From positions 124,001 to 188,000 of the forward strand of contig CAVUHL010000003.1 in assembly GCA_963741305.1 (NCBI GenBank): a stretch of 64,000 bases of DNA. The letters are read 5' to 3'. The DNA comes from DATMER01 sp963741305. Lineage in GTDB: Bacteria; Acidobacteriota; Thermoanaerobaculia; Multivoradales; UBA5704. The stretch's first letter is position 1, and each line of letters opens with the position of its first letter. Below, in pieces: positions 37,104 to 46,283 of the stretch. Position numbers and translations under genes: made by a program. The notes under the pieces are model-generated. The model did no database searches. It saw nothing but the letters and a program-made list of their open reading frames with translations, and had not been told where the DNA came from.

Positions 37104-37125
37104 CCCGCCCGGCGTTCCGGGCGGG
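37104..37125 (-). terminator. GC-rich hairpin after the secreted BNR gene
   Basis: Perfect 9-bp arms CCCGCCCGG and CCGGGCGGG flank CGTT, about 20 bases past the stop of the minus-strand gene ending at 37144. There is no clear T-run, so strength is uncertain. It also separates that gene from the RHH antitoxin gene. Confidence 0.5.
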
Positions 37126-37143
37126 GTCGCGAACGCGGGCCGC

Positions 37144-39720
37144 TTACGGCAGGTAGGTCACCACGAGCTGCGGATGGTTCGTCGCCGTGGCGTTGTTGCT
37201 CGAGTAGTAGCCGATGTAGTCGTCGCCGTTGTCGTCGTTGTCGTCGATCGTGAAGGCGACGCGGACCTGGGTCTTGCCGGCCTTGTTGATGGCTGCGATG
37301 CCGGCTGCGTTGAACGTGCACTCCGACCAGTCGCCGTTGGCGGCCGCGTTGGAGAGCGTGCAGACAGCGGTCGCCGTCGCCGCGGCCTGGAAGTCGAAGG
37401 TCTCCAGGGCCACGTTGCCGTTGAAGCCGCCGTTGCGCACGTCCGCGCTCAGGCTGCCGTGGGTGGTGAAGGGAGTGGTGCCGGCCACCGTGCCGCGCCG
37501 CAGGCGCAGGGTCACCTGCGTGACCGTGGCGGCATCAGGGATCGCGGCCGTGTCGAACGAGGCCACGCTGCGGTACTGCTTGTCCTTCTTCGCGTCACCG
37601 GCGCGCAGGGCGCTGGTCGTGGAATCCGTGCTGTTGGCGCTGCCGCCGGCGTTGGAGGCCTCGGCCGACTCCAGGATGTGGCCGTCCTCGGCCGCTACGG
37701 AGGTGAAGGTGGTGGTCGTGGACGGCGGGGAGGTGCAGGCGGTGGTGTTGTAGGTGCAGTTGCCGTTGCAGGACAGCACGCCGCCGCCGAAGCCCAGGCC
37801 CGTGCAGGTCTGGCCGCCCAGGTCGACGCCGTCGCAGGCCTCTCCGGACTCCTTGATGCCGTTGCCGCAGACGCTGCCACCGGAGGCGAAGTCCACGATC
37901 ACGAAGCCCAGGTTGTCCTTCTGGGCGTTGGTGGTGGAACCGGGGAAGTAATGCCGGGTGTCGGACCAGGCCAGGTAGGCCTTGCCGGCGAGGACGTCGA
38001 GGCCCATGTATTCGCCGTACTGGTTCGGGTTGTAGTTCGGGTTGTCCGCGGAGTTCATGTTCGACGAGGAGACGGCGTTGTTGAATTCGCCCGAGGACGC
38101 GCTCGCCTGGATGTTGGCCTCGAAGCTCACGCCGCAGTTCGTGGAACGGGCGGTGTAGAAGTCGACGGCGTCGTTGCCCGGGTCGTTGCGGGCGTCGTGC
38201 CACGCCACGATCACATTTCCGTTGGACTGGTCGACCTGCAGGAAGGGATGGAACTGCACACGGCCTGCGAGGCCGTCGTCATTGACCTTGACCGCGGCGG
38301 ACCAGGAGACGCCGTTGTTGGTCGAGCGGGTCACCCAGACGTCGGTATCGTTCACGTTCTGGCCGGCCACGTAGTCCGAGAACGTGGCATAGAGGGTGCC
38401 GTCGCAGGCGCCGCCGCTGTTGTCCACCGCGATCGCGCCGAAGGGGTTGATGCAGCGGTCGTTCTGCGCGTCCGCGCAGTTGGCGTTCGAGAAGCCCACC
38501 AGGCTGAAGTCGCGCACCAGGACCGCCGCGGACCAGGTGACGCCGCCGTCGGTCGACCTGGTGTAGACCATGTCCTCGTCCGAGCAGGTCGCGCCGCAGG
38601 TCAGGGAGTCGAATACGACGTGCACCGTGCCATTGTCCTGGACGGCGATCTCGCAGGCGAGGTCGATGCCGCCGAAGGGCGAGGTGGGGAGGTCTACCTC
38701 GGTCCACGTAGCGCCGGAGTTGGTGGAGCGGGCGATCTTTTCGTTGTTGTTGCGGTCCCAGCAGGTGTAATGGCGGCCGAAGAAGGGGCTGGCCACGTTG
38801 GTGTCGACCGCGTAGAAGTTCTTGTCCTCGAGGTCGGTATCGCCCCAGCTGGTGACGATGATGCCCTGGCCGTTCCAGGTGGCGCCGCCGTCTGCCGAGC
38901 GCGCCACTACCATGGAGTAGTTGGTGGAGAAGAAGCTGGCGCAAAGGAGCATGTAGTTGAGGTAGACGTTGTTGTTGCTGTCCCAGGCCAGGGCCGGGTC
39001 GGAGCCGAACACGGTGGCGGCGCAGGAGCCGATGCCCGGGAAGGCGCTGGCGCCCGGAGCGCAGGTGTAGTTCCACACCGCGCCGCCGTCGCTGCTCCAG
39101 AAGATCGCCTGGGTCTCGCCGCAGCCGGCCGGCGCATCCCAGGTGTTCGCGGCGGCCACGAGCTGGTTCGCGTTGTTGGGATTGACTACCACCTGGATCT
39201 CACCCTGGTATTCGTTCGGCGGCGGCACGTCCGTGGCGGCCACGTTGCGGTTGGTGTCCACCGCGGCGGATTCCGTGATCTTCCTGATGCTTTCGGAGAC
39301 CCGCGCCTGCGCCGGGACCTCGGCCGGCCAATCGTTCTTGATGCTGTCGACGGCCGCGTCGCCGTACAGGCTGCGCGCCTTCACCTCGTGCAGCGTGACC
39401 CAGGCCTTGTGGGCTTCGTTGATGAACTTCGGGATCATGAGCTCGTAATGGCGGTGCTCCATGTCGATCTCGAGGTAGTCGAGCGGCGACAGCGGCAGGA
39501 AGCGGAGGACGGCGTCCAGCAGCTCGGCGTCCTTGGGCCGGGCTTCGAGCTGCTGCTTGAAGCTCAGGAACTGAGGATCGCTCTGCAGGGCCAGGTAGAT
39601 GCCTTTGAGCGCCTGCCGGCGGTCTTTTGGCTCGGGCGCAGCGGTGGACTGCGCTGCCAGCGGGGCTGTGGCCGCGGCGAGGGTCAGGGTAAGGAGACAG
39701 CGGACCAGGATCTCTCTCAT
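37144..39720 (-). CDS. Secreted BNR/Asp-box protein with Cys-rich and DNRLRE domains
   Basis: This 858-aa protein starts at the ATG at 39720 with GGAGG 7 bases upstream, giving a clean signal peptide ending near LAAQ. The central region has at least six Asp-box repeats (SSDGGAVW, SADGGATW, STNSGATW, STDGGVTW, STNNGVSW, STNCGVSF), implying a six-bladed sialidase-type propeller. A Cys-rich segment follows (CGNGIKESGEACDG ... CNGNCTYN), resembling myxobacterial-type surface repeats. The C-terminal ~180 residues look like a DNRLRE/CBM96-type beta-sandwich (SVASFDTAAIPDAATV, LRLRRG). I do not see sialidase catalytic residues with certainty. An extracellular binding or glycan-active role is plausible. 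Confidence 0.82.
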   Translation of the reverse strand: MREILVRCLLTLTLAAATAPLAAQSTAAPEPKDRRQALKGIYLALQSDPQFLSFKQQLEARPKDAELLDAVLRFLPLSPLDYLEIDMEHRHYELMIPKFINEAHKAWVTLHEVKARSLYGDAAVDSIKNDWPAEVPAQARVSESIRKITESAAVDTNRNVAATDVPPPNEYQGEIQVVVNPNNANQLVAAANTWDAPAGCGETQAIFWSSDGGAVWNYTCAPGASAFPGIGSCAATVFGSDPALAWDSNNNVYLNYMLLCASFFSTNYSMVVARSADGGATWNGQGIIVTSWGDTDLEDKNFYAVDTNVASPFFGRHYTCWDRNNNEKIARSTNSGATWTEVDLPTSPFGGIDLACEIAVQDNGTVHVVFDSLTCGATCSDEDMVYTRSTDGGVTWSAAVLVRDFSLVGFSNANCADAQNDRCINPFGAIAVDNSGGACDGTLYATFSDYVAGQNVNDTDVWVTRSTNNGVSWSAAVKVNDDGLAGRVQFHPFLQVDQSNGNVIVAWHDARNDPGNDAVDFYTARSTNCGVSFEANIQASASSGEFNNAVSSSNMNSADNPNYNPNQYGEYMGLDVLAGKAYLAWSDTRHYFPGSTTNAQKDNLGFVIVDFASGGSVCGNGIKESGEACDGVDLGGQTCTGLGFGGGVLSCNGNCTYNTTACTSPPSTTTTFTSVAAEDGHILESAEASNAGGSANSTDSTTSALRAGDAKKDKQYRSVASFDTAAIPDAATVTQVTLRLRRGTVAGTTPFTTHGSLSADVRNGGFNGNVALETFDFQAAATATAVCTLSNAAANGDWSECTFNAAGIAAINKAGKTQVRVAFTIDDNDDNGDDYIGYYSSNNATATNHPQLVVTYLP

Positions 39721-39842
39721 GCGAAAACCTCCAGAGGAAGGAAGAGGCGGGACGGGCAGCCTCTCGGGGAGCGGGTGTGCTCTGCAATGAGAATTGGTGC
39801 TTCTGCGGAAGGAAACGAGACAAAGGCATAGACTCCGGCCCG

Positions 39843-40700
39843 ATGCGCCGACCCCTTTTGATGATGGCCGCCTCTTCGGTGTGCTTTGCGCTGATGGCGT
39901 TCGCGGCCAAGCTGGCGGCGGCGCGGCTGTCGGGCGGGGAGATCGCGTTCTGCCGCTTTGCATTCATGATGATACCGGTGCTGGCCGTGCCCCGGATCGG
40001 GCGCAAGGCCGTCGAGTTCCAGCGCCTCGACCTCCTCGCCTACCGCGGCATTTTCGGCGGGGTAGCCGTGCTGCTCTACTTCCTGGCGATCGCCCACATC
40101 CCGATGGGCATCGCAACGTTGCTCAACTACTCCTCGCCCGTGTTCAGCGTCGTGTTCGCCGCGCTCTTCCTCGGCGAGCGCGCGGACCGCCGGCTCCTGA
40201 TCCCGCTCGCCGCCGCGCTCGCCGGGCTCGTTCTCACGGTGACGGGCGACCAGGCCACCTCCTTCCGCTTCGGCCTCTGGGAGATGGTGGGCATGGCTTC
40301 CGGGGTCCTGTCCGGCGCGGCGGTGACCGCCATCCGCGCCGCGCGCCGCACCGAGGGCTCATGGGCGGTCTACGGCAGCTTCACCCTTTGCGGCCTTCTT
40401 GCGACGGCGCCGTTCGCCCTGCCGGGGTTCGCCGCCCCGACGCTCCGCGAGTGGCTCCTGCTCGCCGCCGTGGGCGGGGCCTCCGTGGTGGCCCAGCTCC
40501 TCATGACCTGGGCCTACCGCTGGGTGACGAACCTCCAGGCGGGCGTCATCTCGCAGCTCACGGTCGTTCTCTCGATGCTCCTCGGAGTGGTCTTTCTGGG
40601 CGACCGGCTGACGCCCATCCAGGTGCTCGGGGGCGCACTGGCCCTCGGCGGCGTCATCGGCGTGGCCTGGACTCAATCGACCCCCCGAGCGGTCGAGTGA
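39843..40700 (+). CDS. EamA-family (DMT) transporter
   Basis: This 285-aa hydrophobic protein has the two-fold EamA repeat and about ten membrane segments. ALAHIP-like family sequence appears as FLAIAHIPMGIATLLNYSSP, and the second repeat ends ILGGALALGG-like (VLGGALALGGVIGV). These are drug/metabolite exporters of the inner membrane. I use the ATG at 39843 rather than an upstream start because the preceding 22 residues are not membrane-like. It is divergent from the secreted BNR gene and followed after 24 bases by the chorismatase gene, so the two may be co-transcribed and the transporter might export the aromatic product; that link is inference. Confidence 0.85.
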   Translation: MRRPLLMMAASSVCFALMAFAAKLAAARLSGGEIAFCRFAFMMIPVLAVPRIGRKAVEFQRLDLLAYRGIFGGVAVLLYFLAIAHIPMGIATLLNYSSPVFSVVFAALFLGERADRRLLIPLAAALAGLVLTVTGDQATSFRFGLWEMVGMASGVLSGAAVTAIRAARRTEGSWAVYGSFTLCGLLATAPFALPGFAAPTLREWLLLAAVGGASVVAQLLMTWAYRWVTNLQAGVISQLTVVLSMLLGVVFLGDRLTPIQVLGGALALGGVIGVAWTQSTPRAVE

Positions 40701-40724
40701 TCGTGATAAAGTAGGGCCAGCCAT

Positions 40725-41582
40725 ATGATTCAGCAGTTGTCGTCTCCAGCGGCTCCGCCCTGCGCGGAGGAAACCGAGATCAGGCCTCCCGCCTGGGCCT
40801 CCGGCCTCGGCGAGAGGTTCTCCCTGGCAAGCGTCACGATTCCGGACGCCCGTTCGCTCGAACGTGCCGAGCTCCACGAGGCCACCTCCAGCGCCTACCG
40901 CCGCATCGAGGCCGATTTGCGCGCCCGCGGCACGATCCACCCCGTCCGTCTCTGGAACCACATCCCGGGCATCCATGAGCCGATGGGCGACGGCCTGGAC
41001 CGCTACATGGTCTTCAACGCCGGCCGCTACGAGGCGCTGTCCGCCTGGTTCGGCGGCAAGGAGACGTTCGACACCCGGGTCGCGTCTGCCTCCGGCGTCG
41101 GCCATCGCGGCCGGGACCTGGTGATCCATTGCCTGGCCTCCGACCGCCCCGGCCGGGCCGTCGACAACCCGCGCCAGATCGCCCCCTATCGCTACTCCCG
41201 CAAGTATGGCCCGCTGCCGCCCTGCTTTGCCCGTGCCACGGTGATCGAGTCCCTCGTCCTGGTCGGCGGCACCGCGAGCATCGTGGGCGAGGCCTCGGTC
41301 CATCTGGACGATCTTGCCCGGCAGACGGAGGAGACGCTGGTCAACCTGGCCGTCTTCGCCGCTCTGGACCGGTACCGCGACGTGCGCGTCTATTACCCGG
41401 ATCCGGCGAGGCTGGATGAGCTGCGGGACCTCCTGACGGACGCGTTCCCCGGGGCTGGCGGGATCGAGTGGGTCCGTGCCGACCTCTGCCGGGCGGACCT
41501 GCTGGTCGAGATCGAGGGTGTAGCAGCGCTTGACCCTGCCAATCCAGTGAGCTACCCTGCTAATCCGCAAGCATTGAAATAG
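40725..41582 (+). CDS. Chorismatase, FkbO/Hyg5/XanB2 family
   Basis: This 285-aa protein carries the family signatures: a YMVFNAGRYEALSAWFGG region, ASGVGHRGRDLVIHCLAS, then the strongly conserved VDNPRQIAPYRYSRKYGPLPP followed by CFARATV. Chorismatases split chorismate into pyruvate and a benzoate or dihydrobenzoate product: FkbO gives dihydroxycyclohexadiene carboxylate, Hyg5-type enzymes give 3-hydroxybenzoate, and XanB2 gives hydroxybenzoates for pigment and antibiotic starters. I cannot fix the subtype by eye. It sits between an exporter gene and a multicopper oxidase operon (48-base gap to the next ATG). A hydroxybenzoate product could be a substrate for oxidative coupling by those oxidases, which is inference. 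Confidence 0.85.
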   Translation: MIQQLSSPAAPPCAEETEIRPPAWASGLGERFSLASVTIPDARSLERAELHEATSSAYRRIEADLRARGTIHPVRLWNHIPGIHEPMGDGLDRYMVFNAGRYEALSAWFGGKETFDTRVASASGVGHRGRDLVIHCLASDRPGRAVDNPRQIAPYRYSRKYGPLPPCFARATVIESLVLVGGTASIVGEASVHLDDLARQTEETLVNLAVFAALDRYRDVRVYYPDPARLDELRDLLTDAFPGAGGIEWVRADLCRADLLVEIEGVAALDPANPVSYPANPQALK

Positions 41583-41630
41583 CTGGTAGATCTGTCCGGT
41601 CCAACCCCACCGCGGGTTCAGGAGAAGATC

Positions 41631-43835
41631 ATGAAAGACCTCTCTTGGTATCGAAGCGCAATCGCTATGGCCGTGGCTTTCCTGGCCTTCTCCGCCTCAG
41701 CCGGGGCGCAGTGGGAGTGCCCGACCTCCGTTCCCACGGAATGCGCGGACGTCGAGGACCAGGAAGACCTGCGCGAGGTCCCGGAGCTCAAGGCCCCGAA
41801 GGGGGCGAAGGAGGTCAGCACCACCTTCGACGTGCAGATGAGGACTTTCTGCGTCTCGACCGGCAGGAAGACGGGGAAGACGAGGACGAGGCCGGACGGC
41901 AAGACGGTCAACCTCTACAGCGCCAAGCCGCTCCAGTTGCGGACCTACGTCTACACGGACCCCAAGACCAACAAGACGCTTTGCGGCTTCCCCGGGCCCA
42001 CCCTGCGCGTGCGCAAGGCCGGGGAGGACGGCAGGGGAGGGCAGGGGATCGCGGTCCTGCTCAAGAACAACCTTCCGGTCGCCTCGATCAACGATTGCGC
42101 CGATCCCTGCCCCAGCAGCCAGTCGTGCGATTGCAAGGACCTGGAGAAGCTGAAGGCCCTGGTCACGACGTGCTCGGTGCCCCAGCCGGCGCCCCCGCAG
42201 TGCTGCTGCCTCATCAAGTGCACCCAGGAAACGCCGAACTGCTTCCACGGCAGCAACGTCACGAACCTCCACTTCCATGGCAGCCACGCTTCGCCCCAGG
42301 AGCCGCAGGACTACGTGCTCCTGGATCTGCTGCCGGGCAAGCCACCGGCGGCCGGGGCCGCCCACGACGTGGCCCACTCCGATCACGGCCCCTATGCCAA
42401 GGTCGCGTATGGGCAGTACCAGTACCGGGTCGATCCGTTCGGCTTCACCCAGGCGGAGGGGACCCACTGGTACCACCCGCACAAGCACGGGGCGGTCGGC
42501 CAGCAGGTCGCCAACGGCATGGCGGGCGCCATGATCATCGACGGCCCCTTCGACGACTGGCTGGGGAAGCAGCTCGGCGATCCTGAGGAGAAGGTGATGG
42601 TCCTCCAGCAGCTCGCGGCGGGCACGAACCTCTTCCGTCAGGGAATGCCGAACCCGGCGATCCTGGTCAACGGCCAGATCAGCCCCAGTGTCGAGGTCGA
42701 GCCCGGCGAGGTCCAGCGCTGGCGCATCGTCAACGCCACCATGAGCTCCGGGGCGATGATGAAGATCACGTTCGATCCGCGGATGATCATCCGCCAGATC
42801 GCCATGGACGGCGTCCGCTTCTCTCCCGTGAACTACATCTGCCAGCCGCTGGCCAACTTCGACCCGAAGCTGCCGCCGGCGGCCTTCCCCTGCGATCCCA
42901 ACGTCAAGCTCACGTCGCTGACGCTCGCGCCGGGCAACCGGGCCGACTTCCTGGTGCAGATGCCGCTGCTGGAGTCCTCGCCGGACAATCCGCCGCTGCG
43001 CATCGAGCGCGAGCTCCTCGAGCTGCCGAACGAGGAGGGCAGCCAGAGGCAGACCCTCCACGACCTGGACGAGGCGCTCGCGCCCGGCATTGCCGAGCCG
43101 GCCCTGTTCCACGTCGAGGTGGACGACGGGATCGAGGGCAACGACGCGGAGCCGAAGGTCCTGAAGGCAGGAGCGCCGAGGATGCCCCAAACGCTCGAGC
43201 TGGCCATGCCTCCGCACCATGCGGTCCTCGAGCGGGTGGACCAGAAGGTGACGATGACCTTCGAGCAGACCGCGGCCGTGACGGGCCAGTCCTGGCCGTA
43301 CAGCGGGAGCCCCATCGCCGAGTTCAAGATCGACGGCAGGCAGTTCAAAGGCGACTGCGTCAACGTGACGACGAAGGTCGGCACCCTGGCGGAATGGACG
43401 GTCTCCAACGCCACGCAGATCACGCACCCGTTCCACATCCACACCAACCCGTTCCAACTCGTCGACTACAACGGAGCGAAGCTCCCGCCCACGGGGTCTT
43501 CCAGGCCGGAGCCGATCTGGATGGACACCTTCCCCCTGCCCCTGGCGACCCTGGTCCCCTGCGCGGACCCGAACCAGTGCCCGGGAGCGATCCCGTGCGC
43601 CCTCGGAACGAAAGACCTCTGCACGCTCAAGAATGCCTCGCTGACCTTCCGGCAGCGCTACGAGCAGTTCACCGGCGAGTACGTGCTGCACTGCCACTTC
43701 CTCGGCCACGAGGACCGCGGCATGATGTTCGCCGTCCAGACCGTGTGCAAGGACAAGCCCGACTTCTTCGCCGAGGGGGGCGTCGATGCCGAGTGCAAAG
43801 GGCCGTTGATCAAGAGGGTCAAATCCTGCACGTGA
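41631..43835 (+). CDS. Secreted multicopper oxidase 1 with Cys-rich insert
   Basis: This 734-aa protein has a signal peptide (cleavage near SAGAQ) and a Shine-Dalgarno CAGGAGA before the ATG. All four copper motifs are present: NLHFHGSH near residue 213, THWYHPHKHG near 278, HPFHIHTNPF near 598 and HCHFLGHEDRGMM near 686, so type 1, 2 and 3 sites should form. Between the first cupredoxin strands there is an unusual insert rich in Cys, with CDCKD, CCCLIKC and NCFHG, next to the first copper motif. It heads a tight operon and overlaps the methyltransferase start by 4 bases (GTGA). The substrate is not evident; metals or phenols are typical for the family. Confidence 0.9.
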   Translation: MKDLSWYRSAIAMAVAFLAFSASAGAQWECPTSVPTECADVEDQEDLREVPELKAPKGAKEVSTTFDVQMRTFCVSTGRKTGKTRTRPDGKTVNLYSAKPLQLRTYVYTDPKTNKTLCGFPGPTLRVRKAGEDGRGGQGIAVLLKNNLPVASINDCADPCPSSQSCDCKDLEKLKALVTTCSVPQPAPPQCCCLIKCTQETPNCFHGSNVTNLHFHGSHASPQEPQDYVLLDLLPGKPPAAGAAHDVAHSDHGPYAKVAYGQYQYRVDPFGFTQAEGTHWYHPHKHGAVGQQVANGMAGAMIIDGPFDDWLGKQLGDPEEKVMVLQQLAAGTNLFRQGMPNPAILVNGQISPSVEVEPGEVQRWRIVNATMSSGAMMKITFDPRMIIRQIAMDGVRFSPVNYICQPLANFDPKLPPAAFPCDPNVKLTSLTLAPGNRADFLVQMPLLESSPDNPPLRIERELLELPNEEGSQRQTLHDLDEALAPGIAEPALFHVEVDDGIEGNDAEPKVLKAGAPRMPQTLELAMPPHHAVLERVDQKVTMTFEQTAAVTGQSWPYSGSPIAEFKIDGRQFKGDCVNVTTKVGTLAEWTVSNATQITHPFHIHTNPFQLVDYNGAKLPPTGSSRPEPIWMDTFPLPLATLVPCADPNQCPGAIPCALGTKDLCTLKNASLTFRQRYEQFTGEYVLHCHFLGHEDRGMMFAVQTVCKDKPDFFAEGGVDAECKGPLIKRVKSCT

Positions 43836-44617
43836 CACTGCCCGGCTCGCCCACGTCCTTCGACGGCCAGGCTGCTGAGTTCGACCGTCGCGTGGGCCTG
43901 CCGGAAGACGACTGCCGCCAGATCGTGGCGGCAGTCGTCTCCACGTCCCAGCTCGTTCCGGGAGACCGGATCGTGGAGATCGGCGCCGGCACGGGCCTGA
44001 TCGGCCGCTGGTTTCCGCACCATGCCGTACGCTACACAGGCCTTGATCTGTCTCGCGGCATGCTGGAAGTCTTCCGCCGGCGCGCGTCAGGGGCCGGCCT
44101 CGTCCAGGCGAACGCGGCCCATGCGTGGCCGTTGCCAGACAGCTCGGTCCGCGCCGTCTTCAGCTCGCGGGCCATCCACCTCCTTCCACGTGAGCACGTG
44201 ATCGGCGAGGTATTGCGCGTGGCGCCGGGCGGCGCCTTCGTGATCGGCCGGGTGGAGCGCCAGCCGGAGAGCGTCAAGGCACGCCTGTCACGGGAGATGC
44301 GGCGCCGGCTGCGCGATCTTGGGTTCTCCCCTCGCGACGCCGGCAGCCGCCGTCTGCTTCAAGCCTTCCACGAAGAAGGTGCGCTGGAACTCGAGCGGAA
44401 CGAAGTCGTGCGCTGGCCGGCCCGGCAGACGCCGCGCGAGGCCCTGGACCAGTGGCGCGGCAAGGAAGGCCTTGGCGGTATCGTGCTGCCGCCGGGTATG
44501 CAGGACGAGGTTTTGCGCGGGCTCGAAGCCTGGGCGTTGGAGACCTTCGGCGGCCTCGACCTCCTGCAGGACACCGAAGAGGCTTACGTGCTCGATAGCG
44601 TGCGACTGCCCGGATAG
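43832..44617 (+). CDS. Class I SAM-dependent methyltransferase
   Basis: This protein is about 261 aa. I start it at GTG 43832, which overlaps the stop of the oxidase gene (GTGA), though the frame is open upstream. Motif I is VEIGAGTGLIGRWF near residue 50; YTGLDLSRGMLEVF follows, then the family's SSRAIHLLP and VAPGGAFVIGRVE segments, as in UbiE/Methyltransf_11 enzymes. The substrate is unknown. Translational coupling to the copper oxidase and a 15-base gap to the MosB-like gene place it firmly in this operon, so it may modify a small molecule handled by the oxidases, or a metal-binding ligand. Confidence 0.85.
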   Translation: MTLPGSPTSFDGQAAEFDRRVGLPEDDCRQIVAAVVSTSQLVPGDRIVEIGAGTGLIGRWFPHHAVRYTGLDLSRGMLEVFRRRASGAGLVQANAAHAWPLPDSSVRAVFSSRAIHLLPREHVIGEVLRVAPGGAFVIGRVERQPESVKARLSREMRRRLRDLGFSPRDAGSRRLLQAFHEEGALELERNEVVRWPARQTPREALDQWRGKEGLGGIVLPPGMQDEVLRGLEAWALETFGGLDLLQDTEEAYVLDSVRLPG

Positions 44618-44632
44618 AAAGGATAAAGCTGC

Positions 44633-45445
44633 ATGGATAACCTTTTGACCGACCTGGGGCAGGCGCTCGTCGAGGGCTCGCTCAGCGACCAGGACCTCCT
44701 CGCGCGCACCAGCGGTACCGCGCTCGTCCAGATCCTCCCCGAGGCCAATGTGATCAAGGTCGGGGGCCAGAGCTTCATCGACCGCGGACGTGTCGCGGTC
44801 TTTCCCCTGATCGACGAGGTGGTGGCCAACCTCGGGCGGCACAAGATGATCCTCGGCACGGGCGCGGGCACACGTGCCCGCCACGCCTACAGCGTCGGCC
44901 TCGACCTCGGCATGCCCACCGGCGTGCTCTCCGTGCTCGGCACTTTCGTCAGCATGCAGAACGCCCGCATGCTCAACTATCTCCTAGCCAAGCACGGCAT
45001 CCCATTCATCGAGCCGGCGCAGTTCGCGCAGCTCCCGCTCTACCTGGCCGAGCGCGGCGCGGTGATTTTCTTCGGCATGCCCCCCTATGTATATTGGCAG
45101 CAGAACCCGGCCGTGGGCCGTATCCCGCCGCACCGCACCGACACCGGCAGCTACCTGGTGAGCGAGGTGCTCGGCGCGCGCTCCATGATCTATGTCAAGG
45201 ACGTGGACGGCCTCTACACAGCCGACCCCAAGAAGGACCGCGGCGCGCGCTTCATCCCGCGCATCACCGTTTCCGAGCTGCGCGGGATGGATCTCCAGGA
45301 CGTGGTCGTGGAGAGGGCCGTCCTCGACATGATGGAAAACGCCCAGCACCGCCGTTCGATCCAGGTCATCAACGGCCTGGTGCCGGGCAACCTGACCCGC
45401 GCCCTGGACGGGGAGCCCGTGGGCACGATCATCACTGCTGATTGA
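44633..45445 (+). CDS. mosB: Molybdenum storage protein beta-subunit-like (MosB)
   Basis: The protein is 270 aa, the same length as Azotobacter vinelandii MosB as I recall. It is an amino-acid-kinase/UMP-kinase fold: VIKVGGQSFIDRGR (phosphate-binding start), ILGTGAGTRARHAYS, FFGMPPYVYW, GRIPPHRTDTG, VKDVDGLYTADP and VINGLVPGNLTRAL. These match the storage protein more closely than true UMP kinase. In Azotobacter the alpha3-beta3 cage stores polyoxomolybdate or tungstate using ATP. Ribosome site AGAAAGGATAAAG precedes the ATG. It is followed directly by the alpha-like gene, so the heteromeric cage is likely. Individual metal-binding residues were not verified. Confidence 0.85.
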   Translation: MDNLLTDLGQALVEGSLSDQDLLARTSGTALVQILPEANVIKVGGQSFIDRGRVAVFPLIDEVVANLGRHKMILGTGAGTRARHAYSVGLDLGMPTGVLSVLGTFVSMQNARMLNYLLAKHGIPFIEPAQFAQLPLYLAERGAVIFFGMPPYVYWQQNPAVGRIPPHRTDTGSYLVSEVLGARSMIYVKDVDGLYTADPKKDRGARFIPRITVSELRGMDLQDVVVERAVLDMMENAQHRRSIQVINGLVPGNLTRALDGEPVGTIITAD

Positions 45446-45453
45446 GGAAGCCT

Positions 45454-46272
45454 GTGACTGAAACCGACTCCAAGACCCATCACGTCCACTCGCTGCTGAT
45501 GCGCGAGAGCCTCCTCGACCGCCAGGTGGAGCGCTCCACCGAAGGCGCGGTCTTCCGCATGCTTCCCGACGCCCACGTCCTCAAGATCGGCGGCCGATCG
45601 ATCATGGATGCCGGGCGCAGCGTGGTCTACCCGGTGGTCGAAGTCCTCGCCGACTGCCTGAAAACGTGGAAGTTGATCCTGGGCACCGGCGGCGGCGTGC
45701 GCACCCGCCATGTCTTCTCGATCGGAATCGACCTCGGGCTGCCCACGGGCGTGCTCGCCCAGGTCGCCGCGGCCGACGCCCTGGGCAATGCTCACATGCT
45801 CGGCACGCTCCTGTCGCCCTACGGCGTGGTGGCGATCCCGCCTGAAATCTTCGGCCACCTGCTCCCACTCTTCATTCATAGTGCCCCGGGGGTGGTGTTC
45901 AGCGGCGTGCCGCCGTACTCCCTGTGGGAGCACCCGCCCGGCGTGGGGCGCATCCCGCCGCACCGCACGGACGCGGGCGCGTTCCTGCTGGCGGAGTGCT
46001 TCGGCTGCCGCAGCCTGACGCTGGTCAAGGACGTGGACGGCCTCTACACGGCCGACCCGAAGCTCGATCCGTCCGCGGAGCTCATCCCGGAGATCAGCGT
46101 TTCCGAGCTGCGGAAACGGGCGTTTGCGACGCTGCCCTTCGAGCCTGTCCTGCTCGACCTGCTGGAGAACGCGCGGCTGCTGGACCGTTTCCAGATCGTC
46201 AACGGGCACGAGCCCGGACGCATCCGGGAGGCGCTCGAAGGCAGGCACGTGGGCACGATCGTGCACCGTTAG
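45454..46272 (+). CDS. mosA: Molybdenum storage protein alpha-subunit-like (MosA)
   Basis: This is a 272-aa paralogue of the preceding protein: VLKIGGRSIMDAGRS, LGTGGGVRTRHVFS, FSGVPPYSLWEHPP, RIPPHRTDAGAF, VKDVDGLYTADP and IVNGHEPGRIREAL. I pick the GTG at 45454 because GAGGAAG lies just before it; a TTG overlapping the previous stop (45442) is the alternative and would add 4 residues. Length and order of conserved blocks fit MosA. The tandem pair supports an alpha-beta cage that stores molybdate or tungstate. A single UMP-kinase-type enzyme would not need two adjacent copies. Confidence 0.85.
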   Translation: MTETDSKTHHVHSLLMRESLLDRQVERSTEGAVFRMLPDAHVLKIGGRSIMDAGRSVVYPVVEVLADCLKTWKLILGTGGGVRTRHVFSIGIDLGLPTGVLAQVAAADALGNAHMLGTLLSPYGVVAIPPEIFGHLLPLFIHSAPGVVFSGVPPYSLWEHPPGVGRIPPHRTDAGAFLLAECFGCRSLTLVKDVDGLYTADPKLDPSAELIPEISVSELRKRAFATLPFEPVLLDLLENARLLDRFQIVNGHEPGRIREALEGRHVGTIVHR

Positions 46273-46283
46273 GAGAAGAAGAG

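Noticed and set aside
36853..39831. A 992-codon plus-strand frame over the secreted BNR gene
   Set aside because: It is Val/Gly-rich and motif-free, antisense to a gene with signal peptide and repeats.
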